NCBI RefSeq assembly: GCF_009664835.1
Contig: NZ_CP045929.1
Span: 4,092,001-4,156,000, forward strand
DNA length: 64,000 nt
From: Allosaccharopolyspora coralli
Lineage (GTDB): Bacteria; Actinomycetota; Actinomycetes; Mycobacteriales; Pseudonocardiaceae
Direction of reading: 5' to 3'
Below the pieces are notes generated by a model. The model was given only the letters and a program-made list of their open reading frames with translations, had not been told where the DNA came from and searched no databases. Within the stretch, counting starts at the first letter, position 1. Each line of letters starts with the position of its first letter. Position numbers and translations under genes: made by a program. Positions 1 through 8,564 of the stretch are shown one piece after another.

Positions 1-77
1 TGCGGGACGAACACGGCCTCACCGCGGCCGACCTCAACCTCGATCTCGGTCCGCTCGGCCCACTCCTGCCCCGATAG
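1..77 (+). CDS. 3' end of an unidentified gene (partial)
   Basis: The frame starting at base 3 stays open from the left edge to a TAG at 75-77 and encodes about 24 residues ending in LGPLLPR. Too little is present to name a family. An 8-bp inverted repeat (97-104 with 148-155) lies just downstream, which fits a gene end. It could also be a chance open frame in GC-rich DNA. Confidence 0.3.
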   Translation, partial: RDEHGLTAADLNLDLGPLGPLLPR

Positions 78-358
78 CAGGGTTCACGGGCTGCTCTGCG
101 TAGGTGGTTGCGTGGCCGCACTCACGGATGCCGACGGCTTCTCCCCGCCTACGCAGGCCGACCACCGGCGGGTTCCCAGCTCGTGGCTGGCGAGGACAGC
201 GTCGACGTGATGTAGGGCGCTACCTGATGTCGGCGATCCCGCAGCCGGCCGCGAGGTGAGGTTCCGCTACCCGACCACCCACGCAGCGCAACCCGCACAT
301 CCAGGGCGCGTGATGCGTGTCACCGGCGAGCCGGGGTGGGTGTGTCGACGTGGCTGGC
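78..358. other. Intergenic region with hairpin and a block shared with position 53.8 kb
   Basis: No convincing gene is present. TGCGTAGG (97-104) can pair with CCTACGCA (148-155). Bases 150-246 closely resemble 53751-53842, sharing strings such as GCGTCGACGTG and CTACCTGATGTCG followed by CGATCCCGCAGCC. The shared block is noncoding at both sites as far as can be seen. Confidence 0.5.
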
Positions 359-372
359 TAGGCTACGGGGTC
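359..372 (+). promoter_or_regulatory. Leaderless promoter of accD5
   Basis: TAGGCT at 359-364 lies 8 nt before the ATG at 373 and no Shine-Dalgarno sequence is present. A -10 hexamer at this distance implies transcription starts at or next to the start codon. Confidence 0.5.
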
Positions 373-2013
373 ATGAGCAGCGCGACCGAACCGATCGGCG
401 AGCCGCCCGCTGGCGAGCCCGACATCCACACCACCGCAGGCAAGCTCGCCGACCTCTACCGTCGCAACGACGAGGCGGTTCACGCCGGGTCCGAGCGAGC
501 CGTGGAAAAGCAGCACGCCAAGGGCAAGAAGACCGCTCGCGAGCGGATCGACCTGCTGATGGACGAGGGCTCGTTCATCGAGCTCGACGAGCACGCACGG
601 CACCGCTCCACGAACTTCGGGCTGGAGGCCAACCGCCCGTACGGCGACGGGGTGGTCACCGGCTACGGCACGATCGACGGCCGCCAGGTGTGCGTGTTCT
701 CGCAGGACTTCACGGTCTTCGGTGGTTCGCTCGGCGAGGTCTTCGGCGAGAAGATCGTCAAGGTCATGGACTTCGCCCTCAAGACCGGTTGCCCGCTGAT
801 CGGCATCAACGACTCGGGCGGCGCCCGGATCCAGGAGGGCGTGGTCGCCCTCGGCCTGTACGCCGAGATCTTCAAGCGCAACACCCACGCCTCCGGTGTC
901 ATCCCGCAGATCTCGCTGATCATGGGTCCGTGCGCGGGCGGGGCCGTCTACTCGCCTGCGATCACCGACTTCACGGTGATGGTCGACCAGTCCTCGCACA
1001 TGTTCATCACCGGTCCGGACGTCATCAAGACGGTGACCGGTGAGGACGTGACGTTCGAGGAGCTGGGCGGTGCGCGCACGCACAACACGACGTCCGGCAA
1101 CGCGCACTACATGGCCTCCGACGAGGACGACGCGGTCGCCTACGTCAAGGAGCTACTGTCGTTCCTGCCGTCGAACAACCTCTCCGAGGCGCCGGTCTTC
1201 GAGGGTGAGGACACCGGCAGCGGTTCGGTGGCCGAGGCCATCAACGACTCCGACCGCGAGCTGGACACGCTCATCCCGGACTCGCCGAACCAGCCCTACG
1301 ACATCACCGACGTGATCACGCGGGTGCTCGACGACGAGGAGTTCCTCGAGGTCTCGAACCTGTTCGCGCCGAACATCGTGGTCGGCTACGGCCGTGTCGA
1401 GGGCCAGAGCGTGGGTGTCGTCGCCAACCAGCCGATGCAGCTGGCGGGCACGCTCGACATCGACGCGAGCGAGAAAGCCGCGCGGTTCGTGCGGACCTGC
1501 GACGCGTTCAACATCCCGGTGCTCACGTTCGTGGACGTTCCCGGGTTCCTCCCCGGCACGGACCAGGAGTACAGCGGCATCATCCGGCGCGGCGCCAAGC
1601 TGCTCTACGCCTACGCGGAGGCGACGGTCCCGCTGGTCACGGTGATCACGCGGAAGGCTTACGGCGGCGCGTACGACGTCATGGGCTCCAAGCACCTCGG
1701 CGCGGACGTGAACCTGGCCTGGCCGACGGCACAGATCGCGGTCATGGGCGCCCAAGGCGCGGCGAACATCCTCTACCGCAAGCAGCTGACCGAGGCCGAG
1801 CAGCGTGGTGACGACGTCGAGGCCGAGCGGGCCCGATTGCAGCAGGAGTACGAGGACACCTTGTGCAACCCGTACGTGGCGGCCGAGCGCGGCTACGTGG
1901 ACTCGGTCATCCCGCCCTCGTACACGCGCGGCTACGTGGCCCGTGCGCTGCGCATGCTGAAGACCAAGCGGGAGAGCCTGCCCGCGAAGAAGCACGGCAA
2001 CATCCCGCTGTGA
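373..2013 (+). CDS. accD5: Acyl-CoA (propionyl-CoA) carboxylase beta subunit, AccD5/PccB type
   Basis: Carboxyltransferase subunit of the biotin-dependent acyl-CoA carboxylase complex; it transfers CO2 from carboxybiotin to propionyl- or related acyl-CoA in the cytoplasm, feeding methylmalonyl-CoA into lipid synthesis. The 546 residues are the usual length. The two crotonase-fold halves show the oxyanion-hole glycines: [10 protein letters not shown] (around 148-156), GPCAGGAVY (186-193) and [10 protein letters not shown] (428-437). The Asp in GGAYD matches the residue that favours propionyl-CoA in Streptomyces PccB and mycobacterial AccD5. The frame is open further upstream, but the ATG at 373 is chosen because a TAGGCT -10 element sits 8 nt before it and conserved sequence begins there. 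Followed 14 bp later by the epsilon subunit; the alpha subunit is at 5154. Confidence 0.95.
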   Translation: MSSATEPIGEPPAGEPDIHTTAGKLADLYRRNDEAVHAGSERAVEKQHAKGKKTARERIDLLMDEGSFIELDEHARHRSTNFGLEANRPYGDGVVTGYGTIDGRQVCVFSQDFTVFGGSLGEVFGEKIVKVMDFALKTGCPLIGINDSGGARIQEGVVALGLYAEIFKRNTHASGVIPQISLIMGPCAGGAVYSPAITDFTVMVDQSSHMFITGPDVIKTVTGEDVTFEELGGARTHNTTSGNAHYMASDEDDAVAYVKELLSFLPSNNLSEAPVFEGEDTGSGSVAEAINDSDRELDTLIPDSPNQPYDITDVITRVLDDEEFLEVSNLFAPNIVVGYGRVEGQSVGVVANQPMQLAGTLDIDASEKAARFVRTCDAFNIPVLTFVDVPGFLPGTDQEYSGIIRRGAKLLYAYAEATVPLVTVITRKAYGGAYDVMGSKHLGADVNLAWPTAQIAVMGAQGAANILYRKQLTEAEQRGDDVEAERARLQQEYEDTLCNPYVAAERGYVDSVIPPSYTRGYVARALRMLKTKRESLPAKKHGNIPL

Positions 2014-2027
2014 TCCCGGAGGAGTCG

Positions 2028-2261
2028 ATGAGCGAACGCCCCGTGCTGCGCATCGTGCGCGGCAACGCGGACGACGCCGAGATCGCGGCGGTCACCGCTG
2101 CCCTGACGGCCGTCGCCGCCAACTTGGCCGAAGCGCCGCAGGCGGGACCGCAGCGGCTGTCCGAATGGGCGTCGCGGAGTTCCGCCCTGCGGCGCACGAC
2201 CGCTCAGCAGTCGCTGCGGCCCGGCTCGAACGCGTGGCGGGCCTCAGCCCTGCCGCAGTGA
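2028..2261 (+). CDS. accE: Acyl-CoA carboxylase epsilon subunit (AccE)
   Basis: Small (77 aa) accessory subunit that stimulates assembly and activity of actinobacterial acyl-CoA carboxylases. It begins PVLRIVRGNADDAEIAAVTA, the pattern shared by AccE/PccE proteins (a beta strand with V(R/K)GxP/N and D/E-E-(I/L)AA), then an Ala-rich helix. The C-terminal half is variable with SEWASRSSALR, typical of the W-A/S-R...R tail. The start is ATG 2028, with a good Shine-Dalgarno sequence CGGAGGAG 4-10 nt upstream. Its position 14 bp behind accD5 is conserved in actinobacteria and supports the call. Confidence 0.85.
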   Translation: MSERPVLRIVRGNADDAEIAAVTAALTAVAANLAEAPQAGPQRLSEWASRSSALRRTTAQQSLRPGSNAWRASALPQ

Positions 2262-2423
2262 CGGATGCCCGTGTCAGTTGGAGCGTGGACGGGTTTGATC
2301 CGCGTTGGTGGTTCCGTGGCGGGTCTGCGAATGGCAGCGGAGAAAACTGTCAGCGTACGGTGCCTGATTGCAGCCCTCAGTCCGCGCCCAACGGCCTCAC
2401 GCCGAGGGGTTCCCGGTGTCATC

Positions 2424-2435
2424 TAGGCTCGCCGC
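2424..2435 (+). promoter_or_regulatory. Leaderless promoter of maf
   Basis: TAGGCT at 2424-2429 is followed after 6 nt by the GTG start at 2436; no ribosome binding site is visible. The identical hexamer is used before accD5, the gene at 25372 and the PNP gene. Confidence 0.5.
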
Positions 2436-3062
2436 GTGCGTTTCGTGCTCGGCTCCGCCTCCCCCGCCCGACTGTCGGTCCTGCGTGCCGCCGGAATCGA
2501 CCCGCTGGTGCGAGTCTCCGGGGTCGACGAGGACGCCGTCGCCGCGCGGCTCAGCGACCCGAGCCCGGCTGAGCTGGTGACCGCGCTCGCCGAGGCCAAG
2601 GCGCAGGCCGTTGTCGACTCGCTCGGCGAGGACGTACCGGATGCGGTGGTGGTCGGCTGCGACTCGATGCTGTCGATGAACTGGGACGGCGTCGACCGCA
2701 TCGTCGGAAAGCCCGCCACCCCGGAGATCGCCGCCGAACGCTGGAAACACATGGCAGGTGGCACGGGCGAGCTGTTCACCGGACACGCCGTCGTTCGAGT
2801 CGAGGAAGGCGTCGCGACCGCGACCGCGACACGACACCTGGCGACCACGGTGCGGTTTTCGACGCCGAGCGAGGACGAGATCGACGCTTACATCGCCACC
2901 GGCGAGCCCTTGGCCGTCGCGGGCGGGTTCACGCTCGACGGTCTCGGTGGCTGGTTCGTGGAAGGCGTCGACGGCGACCCGTCCAGCGTCATCGGCATCA
3001 GCCTGCCGCTGACCCGCACACTCCTCGCCGACGTCGGCGTCAGCGTCGTCTCCCTCTGGTGA
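2436..3062 (+). CDS. maf: Maf-like nucleoside triphosphate pyrophosphatase
   Basis: House-cleaning pyrophosphatase that hydrolyses non-canonical or modified NTPs to NMP and PPi. The 208-residue protein opens with [19 protein letters not shown], the Maf signature (GSxSPxR), and carries VVGCDSML (around 73-80) and [11 protein letters not shown] (88-98), which bind metal and nucleotide. The later segment [16 protein letters not shown] (about 155-170) corresponds to the (Y/G)EP.(D/A)KAGAY-like loop. It sits between accE and accA3, as Rv3282 does in M. tuberculosis. The start is GTG, apparently leaderless. Confidence 0.9.
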   Translation: MRFVLGSASPARLSVLRAAGIDPLVRVSGVDEDAVAARLSDPSPAELVTALAEAKAQAVVDSLGEDVPDAVVVGCDSMLSMNWDGVDRIVGKPATPEIAAERWKHMAGGTGELFTGHAVVRVEEGVATATATRHLATTVRFSTPSEDEIDAYIATGEPLAVAGGFTLDGLGGWFVEGVDGDPSSVIGISLPLTRTLLADVGVSVVSLW

Positions 3063-3528
3063 GCAGCTGTCGTTGATCCGCGGTGGTGGTCGCTTACCGT
3101 CGTTTCAGCTTGCCGCTCGCTGCGTTGGGGCCGCCTCGAGTACGCGGCGGCGACCCCAGCCTCGCGAGCGAGAACCTGGAACACCGGAGCCCCCTCACCC
3201 TGCCCGTGCCGAGCACGCAGGACCGTGCCTGACGGTGGGCAGTGAGACCACGCGTCCATCCGAGTGAAAACAGCCACAACTCGAGTCGGGCTGGATGCAT
3301 CGCGTACGACGCGGCGTTGACGTTCTTCGGTATGCGCGAAACCCGTGACTGGCACTTCACCGAGCGCCTGCACGTCGATCTTCGACGGCAGGCCAGCTCC
3401 GTCTGACCTGTCCCTCCCCGACGAAGCCGACGCCGAGCGCACGAACCGCCGCGCGGCAACGCCGAGAACGGCCACGACCGAGACCGCGCAGCCCACCCCC
3501 GCTTCCCTTGCGATCCAGGGAGACCCGC
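3063..3528. other. Intergenic region maf to dicarboxylate symporter
   Basis: This 466-bp stretch holds repeat copy A in its first half. The second half (3250-3528) holds no conserved open frame and no obvious hairpin. It presumably carries the symporter promoter, but no convincing -35/-10 pair can be picked by eye. Confidence 0.5.
3078..3249 (+). repeat. Dispersed intergenic hairpin repeat, copy A
   Basis: Imperfect arms 3102-3136 and 3149-3182 form a long stem-loop (GCTTGCCGCTCGC pairing with GCGAGCGAGAACC). They are followed by a conserved tail with CCGGAGCCCCTCACC and GACCGTGCC. Related copies lie at about 49281-49467 (reverse) and 53892-54062. All three are intergenic. No open frame is conserved between them. 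Confidence 0.6.
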
Positions 3529-4887
3529 ATGACCGCCAGTCCGACTTCACCGAGTGACGAGCCCACCCGTCGTTTCCGGTTCAACCCGAAAGTGTTCGCC
3601 GTCGCCATCGTCGCTTCCCTGGTGCTCGGTGGAGTGCTCGGATGGGTTGCCCGCACGACCGGTGCCGAATGGCTCGTCACCACCCTCGACACCATCGGCT
3701 CGACGTTCACCAGCCTGCTCACCTTCACCGTCCTGCCGCTGATCTTCACCGCGATCGTCGTCGGCATCACCAGCCTGCGCAACGTCGGCGGCGGACGCAC
3801 CGCGGCACGACTCGGCGGGAAGACGGCGTTGTGGTTCGCCACGACCTCGCTGATCGCCGTCACGATCGGAATCGTCGTCGGATCGGTGTTTCAACCCGGC
3901 CAGGGCCTGAACATCCAGCCCACGCAGGGCAACGTCGACGAGGTCGGGCAGAAGTCGTCCGGCTCGTGGCTGGACCTGATCAACGGGCTCGTGCCGAGCA
4001 ACCTGATCCAGGCGTTCAGCGAGGGTGAGACGTTGCAGGTCGTGTTCGTCGCGCTGCTGGTCGGCGCGGCGGCCTACAGCCTCGGCGACAAGGTCGAACC
4101 GTTCATCGAGTTCAACCGTTCGGTGTTCGAGATCATCCAGCGGGTCCTCGGCTGGATCATCCGGCTCGCGCCGATCGGAACGCTGGGCCTCATCGGCAAC
4201 GCCGTCGCGACCTACGGCAACGAGTTCTTCGCGCCGCTGCTGAGCCTCACCGCCGCCACCTACGTCGGCTCGCTGCTGGTGCTCTTCGCCGTGTACCCGA
4301 CGCTGCTGTGGTTCGTGGCGCGCGTGAGCCCGCGCCAGTTCTTCGGCAAGGCGTGGACGGCGTTGCAGTTCGCGTTCGTGTCGCGTTCGTCCGGGGCGAC
4401 GCTGCCGCTGGCTCGGCAGACCGCGGTGAACCTCGGTGTGGACCGCTCGTACGCGAGCTTCGCGGTTCCGCTGGCGACGACGACGAAGATGGACGGGTGC
4501 GCGGCGGTCTACCCGGCGATCGGGTCGATCTTCGTGGCGAACCTGTTCGGCATCCCGCTCGGGCCGGTGCAATACCTGACGATCGTCGCGGTGGCGGTGT
4601 TCGGAGCGATCGCCACGGCGGGCGTGACCGGCTGGTTCACCATGCTCACGTTGACGATGGCCTCGCTCGGTTTCCCCGCGGAAGTGGTGGCGACCGGCAT
4701 CGCGATCGCCTACGCCGTCGACCCGATCCTCGACATGATGCGCACGACCACGAACGTCGGCGGCCAGATCGCCGTGCCGGTGATCGTGGCGCGGACCGAG
4801 GGCATGCTCGACGACGACACCCTCGACGCGCACACCGGCCCGCCGCTGCTCAACGCCGACGACACCCGGACTCCCACCCCCGCCTGA
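3529..4887 (+). CDS. Dicarboxylate/amino acid:cation symporter (DAACS family)
   Basis: Integral membrane carrier related to DctA, GltP and Glt-Ph that couples C4-dicarboxylate or glutamate/aspartate uptake to Na+ or H+. The 452 residues have about eight hydrophobic helices starting near residue 17. Family hallmarks: SRSSGATLPLA (the re-entrant HP1 serine-rich loop), ATTTKMDGCAA (the NMDG-type TM7 motif, here KMDGCA) and MMRTTTNVGGQ (TM8, the D..R/T..NV.GD region). The N-terminal tail SDEPTRRFRFNPK is cytoplasmic. ATG 3529 is chosen over upstream in-frame codons because AGGGAGA lies 5 nt before it. Substrate preference cannot be set by eye. Two hairpin repeats follow the stop codon directly. 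Confidence 0.88.
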   Translation: MTASPTSPSDEPTRRFRFNPKVFAVAIVASLVLGGVLGWVARTTGAEWLVTTLDTIGSTFTSLLTFTVLPLIFTAIVVGITSLRNVGGGRTAARLGGKTALWFATTSLIAVTIGIVVGSVFQPGQGLNIQPTQGNVDEVGQKSSGSWLDLINGLVPSNLIQAFSEGETLQVVFVALLVGAAAYSLGDKVEPFIEFNRSVFEIIQRVLGWIIRLAPIGTLGLIGNAVATYGNEFFAPLLSLTAATYVGSLLVLFAVYPTLLWFVARVSPRQFFGKAWTALQFAFVSRSSGATLPLARQTAVNLGVDRSYASFAVPLATTTKMDGCAAVYPAIGSIFVANLFGIPLGPVQYLTIVAVAVFGAIATAGVTGWFTMLTLTMASLGFPAEVVATGIAIAYAVDPILDMMRTTTNVGGQIAVPVIVARTEGMLDDDTLDAHTGPPLLNADDTRTPTPA

Positions 4888-4891
4888 CACC

Positions 4892-5008
4892 GAGGCGAAC
4901 GGCACTCTCGCCCCACCAGACGAGGCGAACGTGCCGTTCACCCCACACCACCCCGCGAAGCGAACGGCACTCTCGCCCCACCACACGAGGCGAACGTGCC
5001 GTTCGCCC
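4892..5008. repeat. Two tandem imperfect copies of the GCGAACGGCAC hairpin
   Basis: Copy 1 (4892-4941) and copy 2 (4956-5008) each contain GCGAACGGCACTCTCGCC followed within about 10 nt by a near-complement ending GTGCCGTTC. They are diverged members of the family found in perfect form at 15163, 15787 and 21208. They start 5 nt after the symporter stop, so they may act as terminators. Confidence 0.7.
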
Positions 5009-5138
5009 CACGGTCACGTGTGATCCATGTCGCTCCGACGGGGTTGGCGCGGTCGTGCCCTTCCCCTCGCCACGGCGCGCGGGCATACACTCCGGGCGTC
5101 GATAGGTCGCCAGGTGTGCGCACCCTGGCGCCGGTGGC

Positions 5139-5153
5139 TACAGGAGGTTAGGC
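5139..5153 (+). promoter_or_regulatory. Strong ribosome binding site of accA3
   Basis: AGGAGG ending at about 5147, some 6-7 nt before the GTG at 5154, fixes the start codon. The upstream stretch 5009-5138 separates the hairpin repeats from accA3 and presumably holds its promoter; a short inverted repeat CCAGGTGTGCGCACCCTGG spans about 5110-5128. Confidence 0.55.
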
Positions 5154-6938
5154 GTGCCCGAGGACTCGACCGAGCAGTCCCAGCTCCGCAAGGTCCTGAT
5201 CGCGAACCGCGGTGAGATCGCGGTGCGGGTCATCCGTGCCTGCAAGGACGAGGGCATCGCCAGCGTCGCGGTGTACGCCGAGCCGGACGCGGACGCTCCG
5301 TTCGTGCGGCTGGCCGACGAGGCGTTCGGCCTGGGCGGCACCACAGCGGCCGAGAGCTACCTGGACATTCCGAAGGTCATCGACGCGGCGAAGCGTTCCG
5401 GCGCGGATGCGGTGCACCCGGGCTACGGTTTCCTGTCGGAGAACGCCGATTTCGCCCAGGCGGTGCTGGACGCAGGCCTGATCTGGATCGGTCCGTCCCC
5501 TCAGTCGATCCGCGACCTCGGCGACAAGGTCACGGCGCGGCACATCGCACTGCGCGCGGGCGCGCCGCTGGTGCCGGGCACGAAGGACCCGGTGAACGGA
5601 TCCGACGAGGTGGTCGCCTTCGCCGAGGAGCACGGCCTGCCGGTGGCGATCAAGGCCGCGTTCGGTGGCGGCGGTCGCGGCCTCAAGGTAGCCCGCACCA
5701 TGGAGGAGATCCCGGAACTCTACGACTCGGCCGTCCGTGAGGCCGAGTCCGCGTTCGGGCGCGGCGAGTGCTTCGTCGAGCGCTACCTGGACCGGCCGCG
5801 CCACGTCGAGGCGCAGGTGATGGCCGACCAGCACGGCACCGTGATCGTCGTCGGCACCCGCGACTGCTCGCTGCAGCGGCGCCACCAGAAACTCGTCGAG
5901 GAGGCTCCGGCACCGTTCCTCACCGAGGACCAGCACAAGAAGATCCACGAGGCCGCGCGGGGGATCTGCGCCGAGGCCGGGTACTTCGGGGCCGGAACGG
6001 TCGAGTTCCTCGTCGGCGTGGACGGCACGATCTCGTTCCTCGAGGTCAACACGCGGCTCCAGGTGGAGCACCCGGTCTCGGAAGAGACGACCGGGCTGGA
6101 CCTGGTGCGCGAGCAGTTCCGCATCGCCGCCGGGGAGAAGCTGCAGTACTCGGCCGACCCCGAACCCGTCGGCCACTCCATCGAGTTCCGCATCAACGGC
6201 GAGGACGCGGGCCGCAACTTCCTGCCCGCACCCGGCACGGTGACCCGGTTCGTCACTCCCGCCGGACCGGGCGTGCGGGTCGACGCGGGCGTCGAGACGG
6301 GCACGGTGATCGGCGGCCAGTTCGATTCGTTGCTGGCCAAGGTCATCGTCACCGGACGCGACCGGCAGCAGGCGTTGGCGCGCTCCCGCCGGGTCCTCGA
6401 CGAGATGGTCGCCGAGGGGATGGCAACGGTGCTGCCGTTCCACCGGGTGATCGTGCGCGACCCCGCGTTCACCGGAGAGGACGGATTCACCGTGCACACC
6501 CGGTGGATCGAGACCGAGTTCGACAACACGATCGAACCGTTCACCGGCGGGACCGAGCCGGAGGAGGCCGAGCCGCGGCAGACCATCACCGTCGAGGTCG
6601 GCGGCCGCCGCCTCGAGGTCACCCTGCCCGCCGAGTTCGCCGCCGCACCCGCCGCCGGCGGCGGCAACGCCAAGGCCAAGCCACGCAAGCGCAACGCGGG
6701 CAAGGGCGGCGCCGCCGTGTCCGGGGACGCGCTCGCCGCGCCGATGCAGGGCACCATCGTCAAACTGGCGGTGGAGGAGGGCCAGCAGGTCGAGGTGGGC
6801 GAACTCGTCGTCGTGTTGGAGGCGATGAAGATGGAGAACCCGGTCACCGCCCACAAGGGCGGCACCGTCACGGGGTTGCAGGCGCAGCCGGGTGACTCGG
6901 TCAGCCAGGGCACCGTCGTCTGCGAGATCAAGGACTGA
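5154..6938 (+). CDS. accA3: Acyl-CoA carboxylase alpha subunit (biotin carboxylase plus biotin carboxyl carrier)
   Basis: Carboxylates its own biotin using ATP and bicarbonate, then hands the carboxyl group to AccD subunits. The 594 residues show the biotin carboxylase domain first: [18 protein letters not shown] at the N-terminus, the ATP-grasp glycine loop [12 protein letters not shown] (around 169-180), and [14 protein letters not shown] (the catalytic E and N/R). A Gly/Lys-rich linker lies near 500-530. The C-terminal carrier domain has LEAMKMENP with the biotinylated lysine at 559. Same size and order as mycobacterial AccA3 (Rv3285), which pairs with AccD5 and AccE, both encoded just upstream here. 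Confidence 0.95.
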   Translation: MPEDSTEQSQLRKVLIANRGEIAVRVIRACKDEGIASVAVYAEPDADAPFVRLADEAFGLGGTTAAESYLDIPKVIDAAKRSGADAVHPGYGFLSENADFAQAVLDAGLIWIGPSPQSIRDLGDKVTARHIALRAGAPLVPGTKDPVNGSDEVVAFAEEHGLPVAIKAAFGGGGRGLKVARTMEEIPELYDSAVREAESAFGRGECFVERYLDRPRHVEAQVMADQHGTVIVVGTRDCSLQRRHQKLVEEAPAPFLTEDQHKKIHEAARGICAEAGYFGAGTVEFLVGVDGTISFLEVNTRLQVEHPVSEETTGLDLVREQFRIAAGEKLQYSADPEPVGHSIEFRINGEDAGRNFLPAPGTVTRFVTPAGPGVRVDAGVETGTVIGGQFDSLLAKVIVTGRDRQQALARSRRVLDEMVAEGMATVLPFHRVIVRDPAFTGEDGFTVHTRWIETEFDNTIEPFTGGTEPEEAEPRQTITVEVGGRRLEVTLPAEFAAAPAAGGGNAKAKPRKRNAGKGGAAVSGDALAAPMQGTIVKLAVEEGQQVEVGELVVVLEAMKMENPVTAHKGGTVTGLQAQPGDSVSQGTVVCEIKD

Positions 6939-6941
6939 CCG

Positions 6942-7310
6942 GTGCCGCGACGACCGGGGGACGGTGACGATCTCCGGATCGGCGACCCGGAGCGCGAGCA
7001 CGTGATCGCGTTGCTCGGTGAGCACCTCGGCGCACGACGGCTCGAGGTGCACGAGTACGACGAGCGCTGTCGGGTCGCGGCGCAGGCACGGCTGCGCTCG
7101 GAGCTGACGGCGCTGTTCGCGGATCTGCCGGACCCGCGCCCGGTGCTGGCGACCACCGCGGAGCCTGCGCCGGCGGCGCGTCCGGGCGGGACGGCGCTCG
7201 CGGTGGGGTTGGGTGTGGCGCTGCTGGCGCTGGCAGTGGTGACGCGGCAGCTCTGGCTGCTCGGGATCTTCGCGGTCGCGATCGCGTTGTGGCTGGCTCG
7301 TTCTCGATGA
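6942..7310 (+). CDS. DUF1707-domain membrane protein
   Basis: Small (122 aa) protein of unknown function. Residues 10-55 (DLRIGDPEREHVIALLGEHL, then E.DERC..A..AR...EL..LF.DLP) match the DUF1707 pattern, an N-terminal cytoplasmic module common in actinobacterial membrane proteins. Two adjacent hydrophobic segments follow (about 82-98 and 101-116), ending in LARSR. The GTG start is 3 nt after the accA3 stop, so it is likely co-transcribed with accA3; whether it functions with the carboxylase is unknown. Confidence 0.75.
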   Translation: MPRRPGDGDDLRIGDPEREHVIALLGEHLGARRLEVHEYDERCRVAAQARLRSELTALFADLPDPRPVLATTAEPAPAARPGGTALAVGLGVALLALAVVTRQLWLLGIFAVAIALWLARSR

Positions 7311-7367
7311 AACCGCAGTTCACGAGGCATTCAGGGCAGGTCCGACGGGAACCGGACCGGCTTTCGC

Positions 7368-7379
7368 TACGGTAACGGT
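7368..7379 (+). promoter_or_regulatory. Leaderless promoter of the DUF3558 lipoprotein
   Basis: TACGGT at 7368-7373 is 6 nt before the ATG at 7380, and no purine-rich ribosome site lies between. Confidence 0.4.
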
Positions 7380-8066
7380 ATGCACAACTCGTCGACACGA
7401 CGTCGGACGATCGGGGTGCTACTGGCCGGCTCGCTCGCCCTGTCCGGGTGTGGCCTTGCGCAGACCGAACGGACCGCCGAGACCCCGGCGACTCCTCCGC
7501 CGCCACCGCCTCCACCCACGTCGAGCGCGCCACCGCCTCCACCGCCACGTCCGTTCGACCTGGTGCTCGACGGGGTCGACCCGTGTTCGCTGCTCACCGA
7601 GCAGCAGCGTGGCCAGCTCGGCTTCGACCGCGAACCGCTCGCCGACTCCGAGGCCGGGTTCGGCAATGCCGCGACCTGCAGCTTCCGCAACAGCACCGCG
7701 AAGGTCGGCGCCCGGCTGTCGCTGGTGACCACGGAAGGCATCGACGTCTGGACCAGCGACACGGCCCAGGTGCAGGCCACGCCGACCGTCGTCGAGGGTT
7801 TTCCGGCACTGGTGATCCGGACCCCGGAACTCAATCTTTCCTGCAACGTCGCCGTCGACGTCGCCGAAGGACAACACCTGGACGTGCTCTACCGCGACGA
7901 CGGCGCGAACCCGCCGCCTCCGCTGGACCAGCTCTGCGCGGGTGCCGAGCGTGTCGCCGCCGGCGCCGTCGCCACGCTGCAGTCGCCGCAACCGACGTCC
8001 GAGCCGTCCGAAGAAGAGTCCGAGAGCGTCGCTCCGTCACGGAACTCGCCGGAAGGGACGAACTGA
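7380..8066 (+). CDS. DUF3558 family lipoprotein
   Basis: Predicted secreted lipoprotein of 228 residues. A signal peptide with RRR followed by a hydrophobic core ends in the lipobox LALSGC with the lipidated Cys at 24. A proline-rich spacer (about 40-57) precedes the globular part, which contains DPCSLLTEQQRGQLG and TCSFRN, the conserved DPC...L and C.(W/F) features of DUF3558 proteins. These are actinobacterial and often stand near type VII secretion genes; here the next three genes are a WXG100/PE-like, PPE-like and EspG-like set 137 bp downstream. The C-terminus is acidic and low in complexity. Molecular function is unknown. Confidence 0.8.
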   Translation: MHNSSTRRRTIGVLLAGSLALSGCGLAQTERTAETPATPPPPPPPPTSSAPPPPPPRPFDLVLDGVDPCSLLTEQQRGQLGFDREPLADSEAGFGNAATCSFRNSTAKVGARLSLVTTEGIDVWTSDTAQVQATPTVVEGFPALVIRTPELNLSCNVAVDVAEGQHLDVLYRDDGANPPPPLDQLCAGAERVAAGAVATLQSPQPTSEPSEEESESVAPSRNSPEGTN

Positions 8067-8132
8067 CGGCGGACCCGGCCGGGTGTGGCACTCCCCGCAA
8101 TTGGAGCACTCCCCAGCGTGACGGACACGAAC

Positions 8133-8138
8133 TAGAGT
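8133..8138 (+). promoter_or_regulatory. Candidate -10 element of the ESX-associated cassette
   Basis: TAGAGT at 8133-8138 fits an actinobacterial -10 hexamer; transcription starting near 8145 would leave a roughly 58-nt leader with the ribosome site GGGAGGA (8193-8199) before the GTG at 8204. No convincing -35 is seen. Confidence 0.35.
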
Positions 8139-8203
8139 GATCGTGAATCAGAACCGCCGCCTGCGGGCGCCGGACGAGGAACGTTTCTTTTCGGGAGGAC
8201 AGC

Positions 8204-8563
8204 GTGCCGCTCAACACCTCCGTCGACCAGGAGGTCATCGGGGCCGGTGGCTCCATGCAGGTCGACCCCGGCTCGATTCCCGGGCTGGTCACCAGCCTGC
8301 AGGACTCCCTGGACCGGGTCGGTGTGCAGATCGAGCACGCGATCACCGAGTTAAGGATCCGCCCGTGGGCAGGGGATCCAGTGAGCACCGAGGCCGCCGA
8401 CGAGTTCAACGGTCGCTCCGTCGGCGGGGAGTTCGACGCGCTGACCGCCCTGTGCGGCTACCGCGACCAGTTGCAGTCGGCCGCCGAGTCGCTCGAACTG
8501 GCGGGGCGCCAGTACGCCGACGTCGAGGACGCCAACATCACCCGACTCACGCCGGGATGCTGA
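8204..8563 (+). CDS. WXG100/PE-like type VII secretion substrate
   Basis: A 119-residue helical protein with the two features of type VII secretion clients: a W-x-G turn (PWAGD, Trp55-Gly57) between two predicted helices, and a YxxxE export motif near the C-terminus (YADVE, 104-108). No signal peptide is present. The GTG start has GGGAGGA 4 nt upstream. The stop codon is one base before the next gene, which also has a WxG motif, so the two probably form a heterodimer in the manner of PE/PPE or EsxA/EsxB pairs. Its exact subfamily cannot be assigned by eye; the assignment rests on motifs and on the EspG-like neighbour. Confidence 0.7.
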   Translation: MPLNTSVDQEVIGAGGSMQVDPGSIPGLVTSLQDSLDRVGVQIEHAITELRIRPWAGDPVSTEAADEFNGRSVGGEFDALTALCGYRDQLQSAAESLELAGRQYADVEDANITRLTPGC

Positions 8564-8564
8564 C

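Noticed and set aside
256..372. Upstream extension of accD5 to 256
   Set aside because: The added 39 residues resemble no AccD and a TAGGCT -10 element lies inside them, just before ATG 373.
5148..7052. Minus-strand open frame of over 600 codons opposite accA3
   Set aside because: Composition biased and without motifs; it mirrors codon periodicity of accA3.
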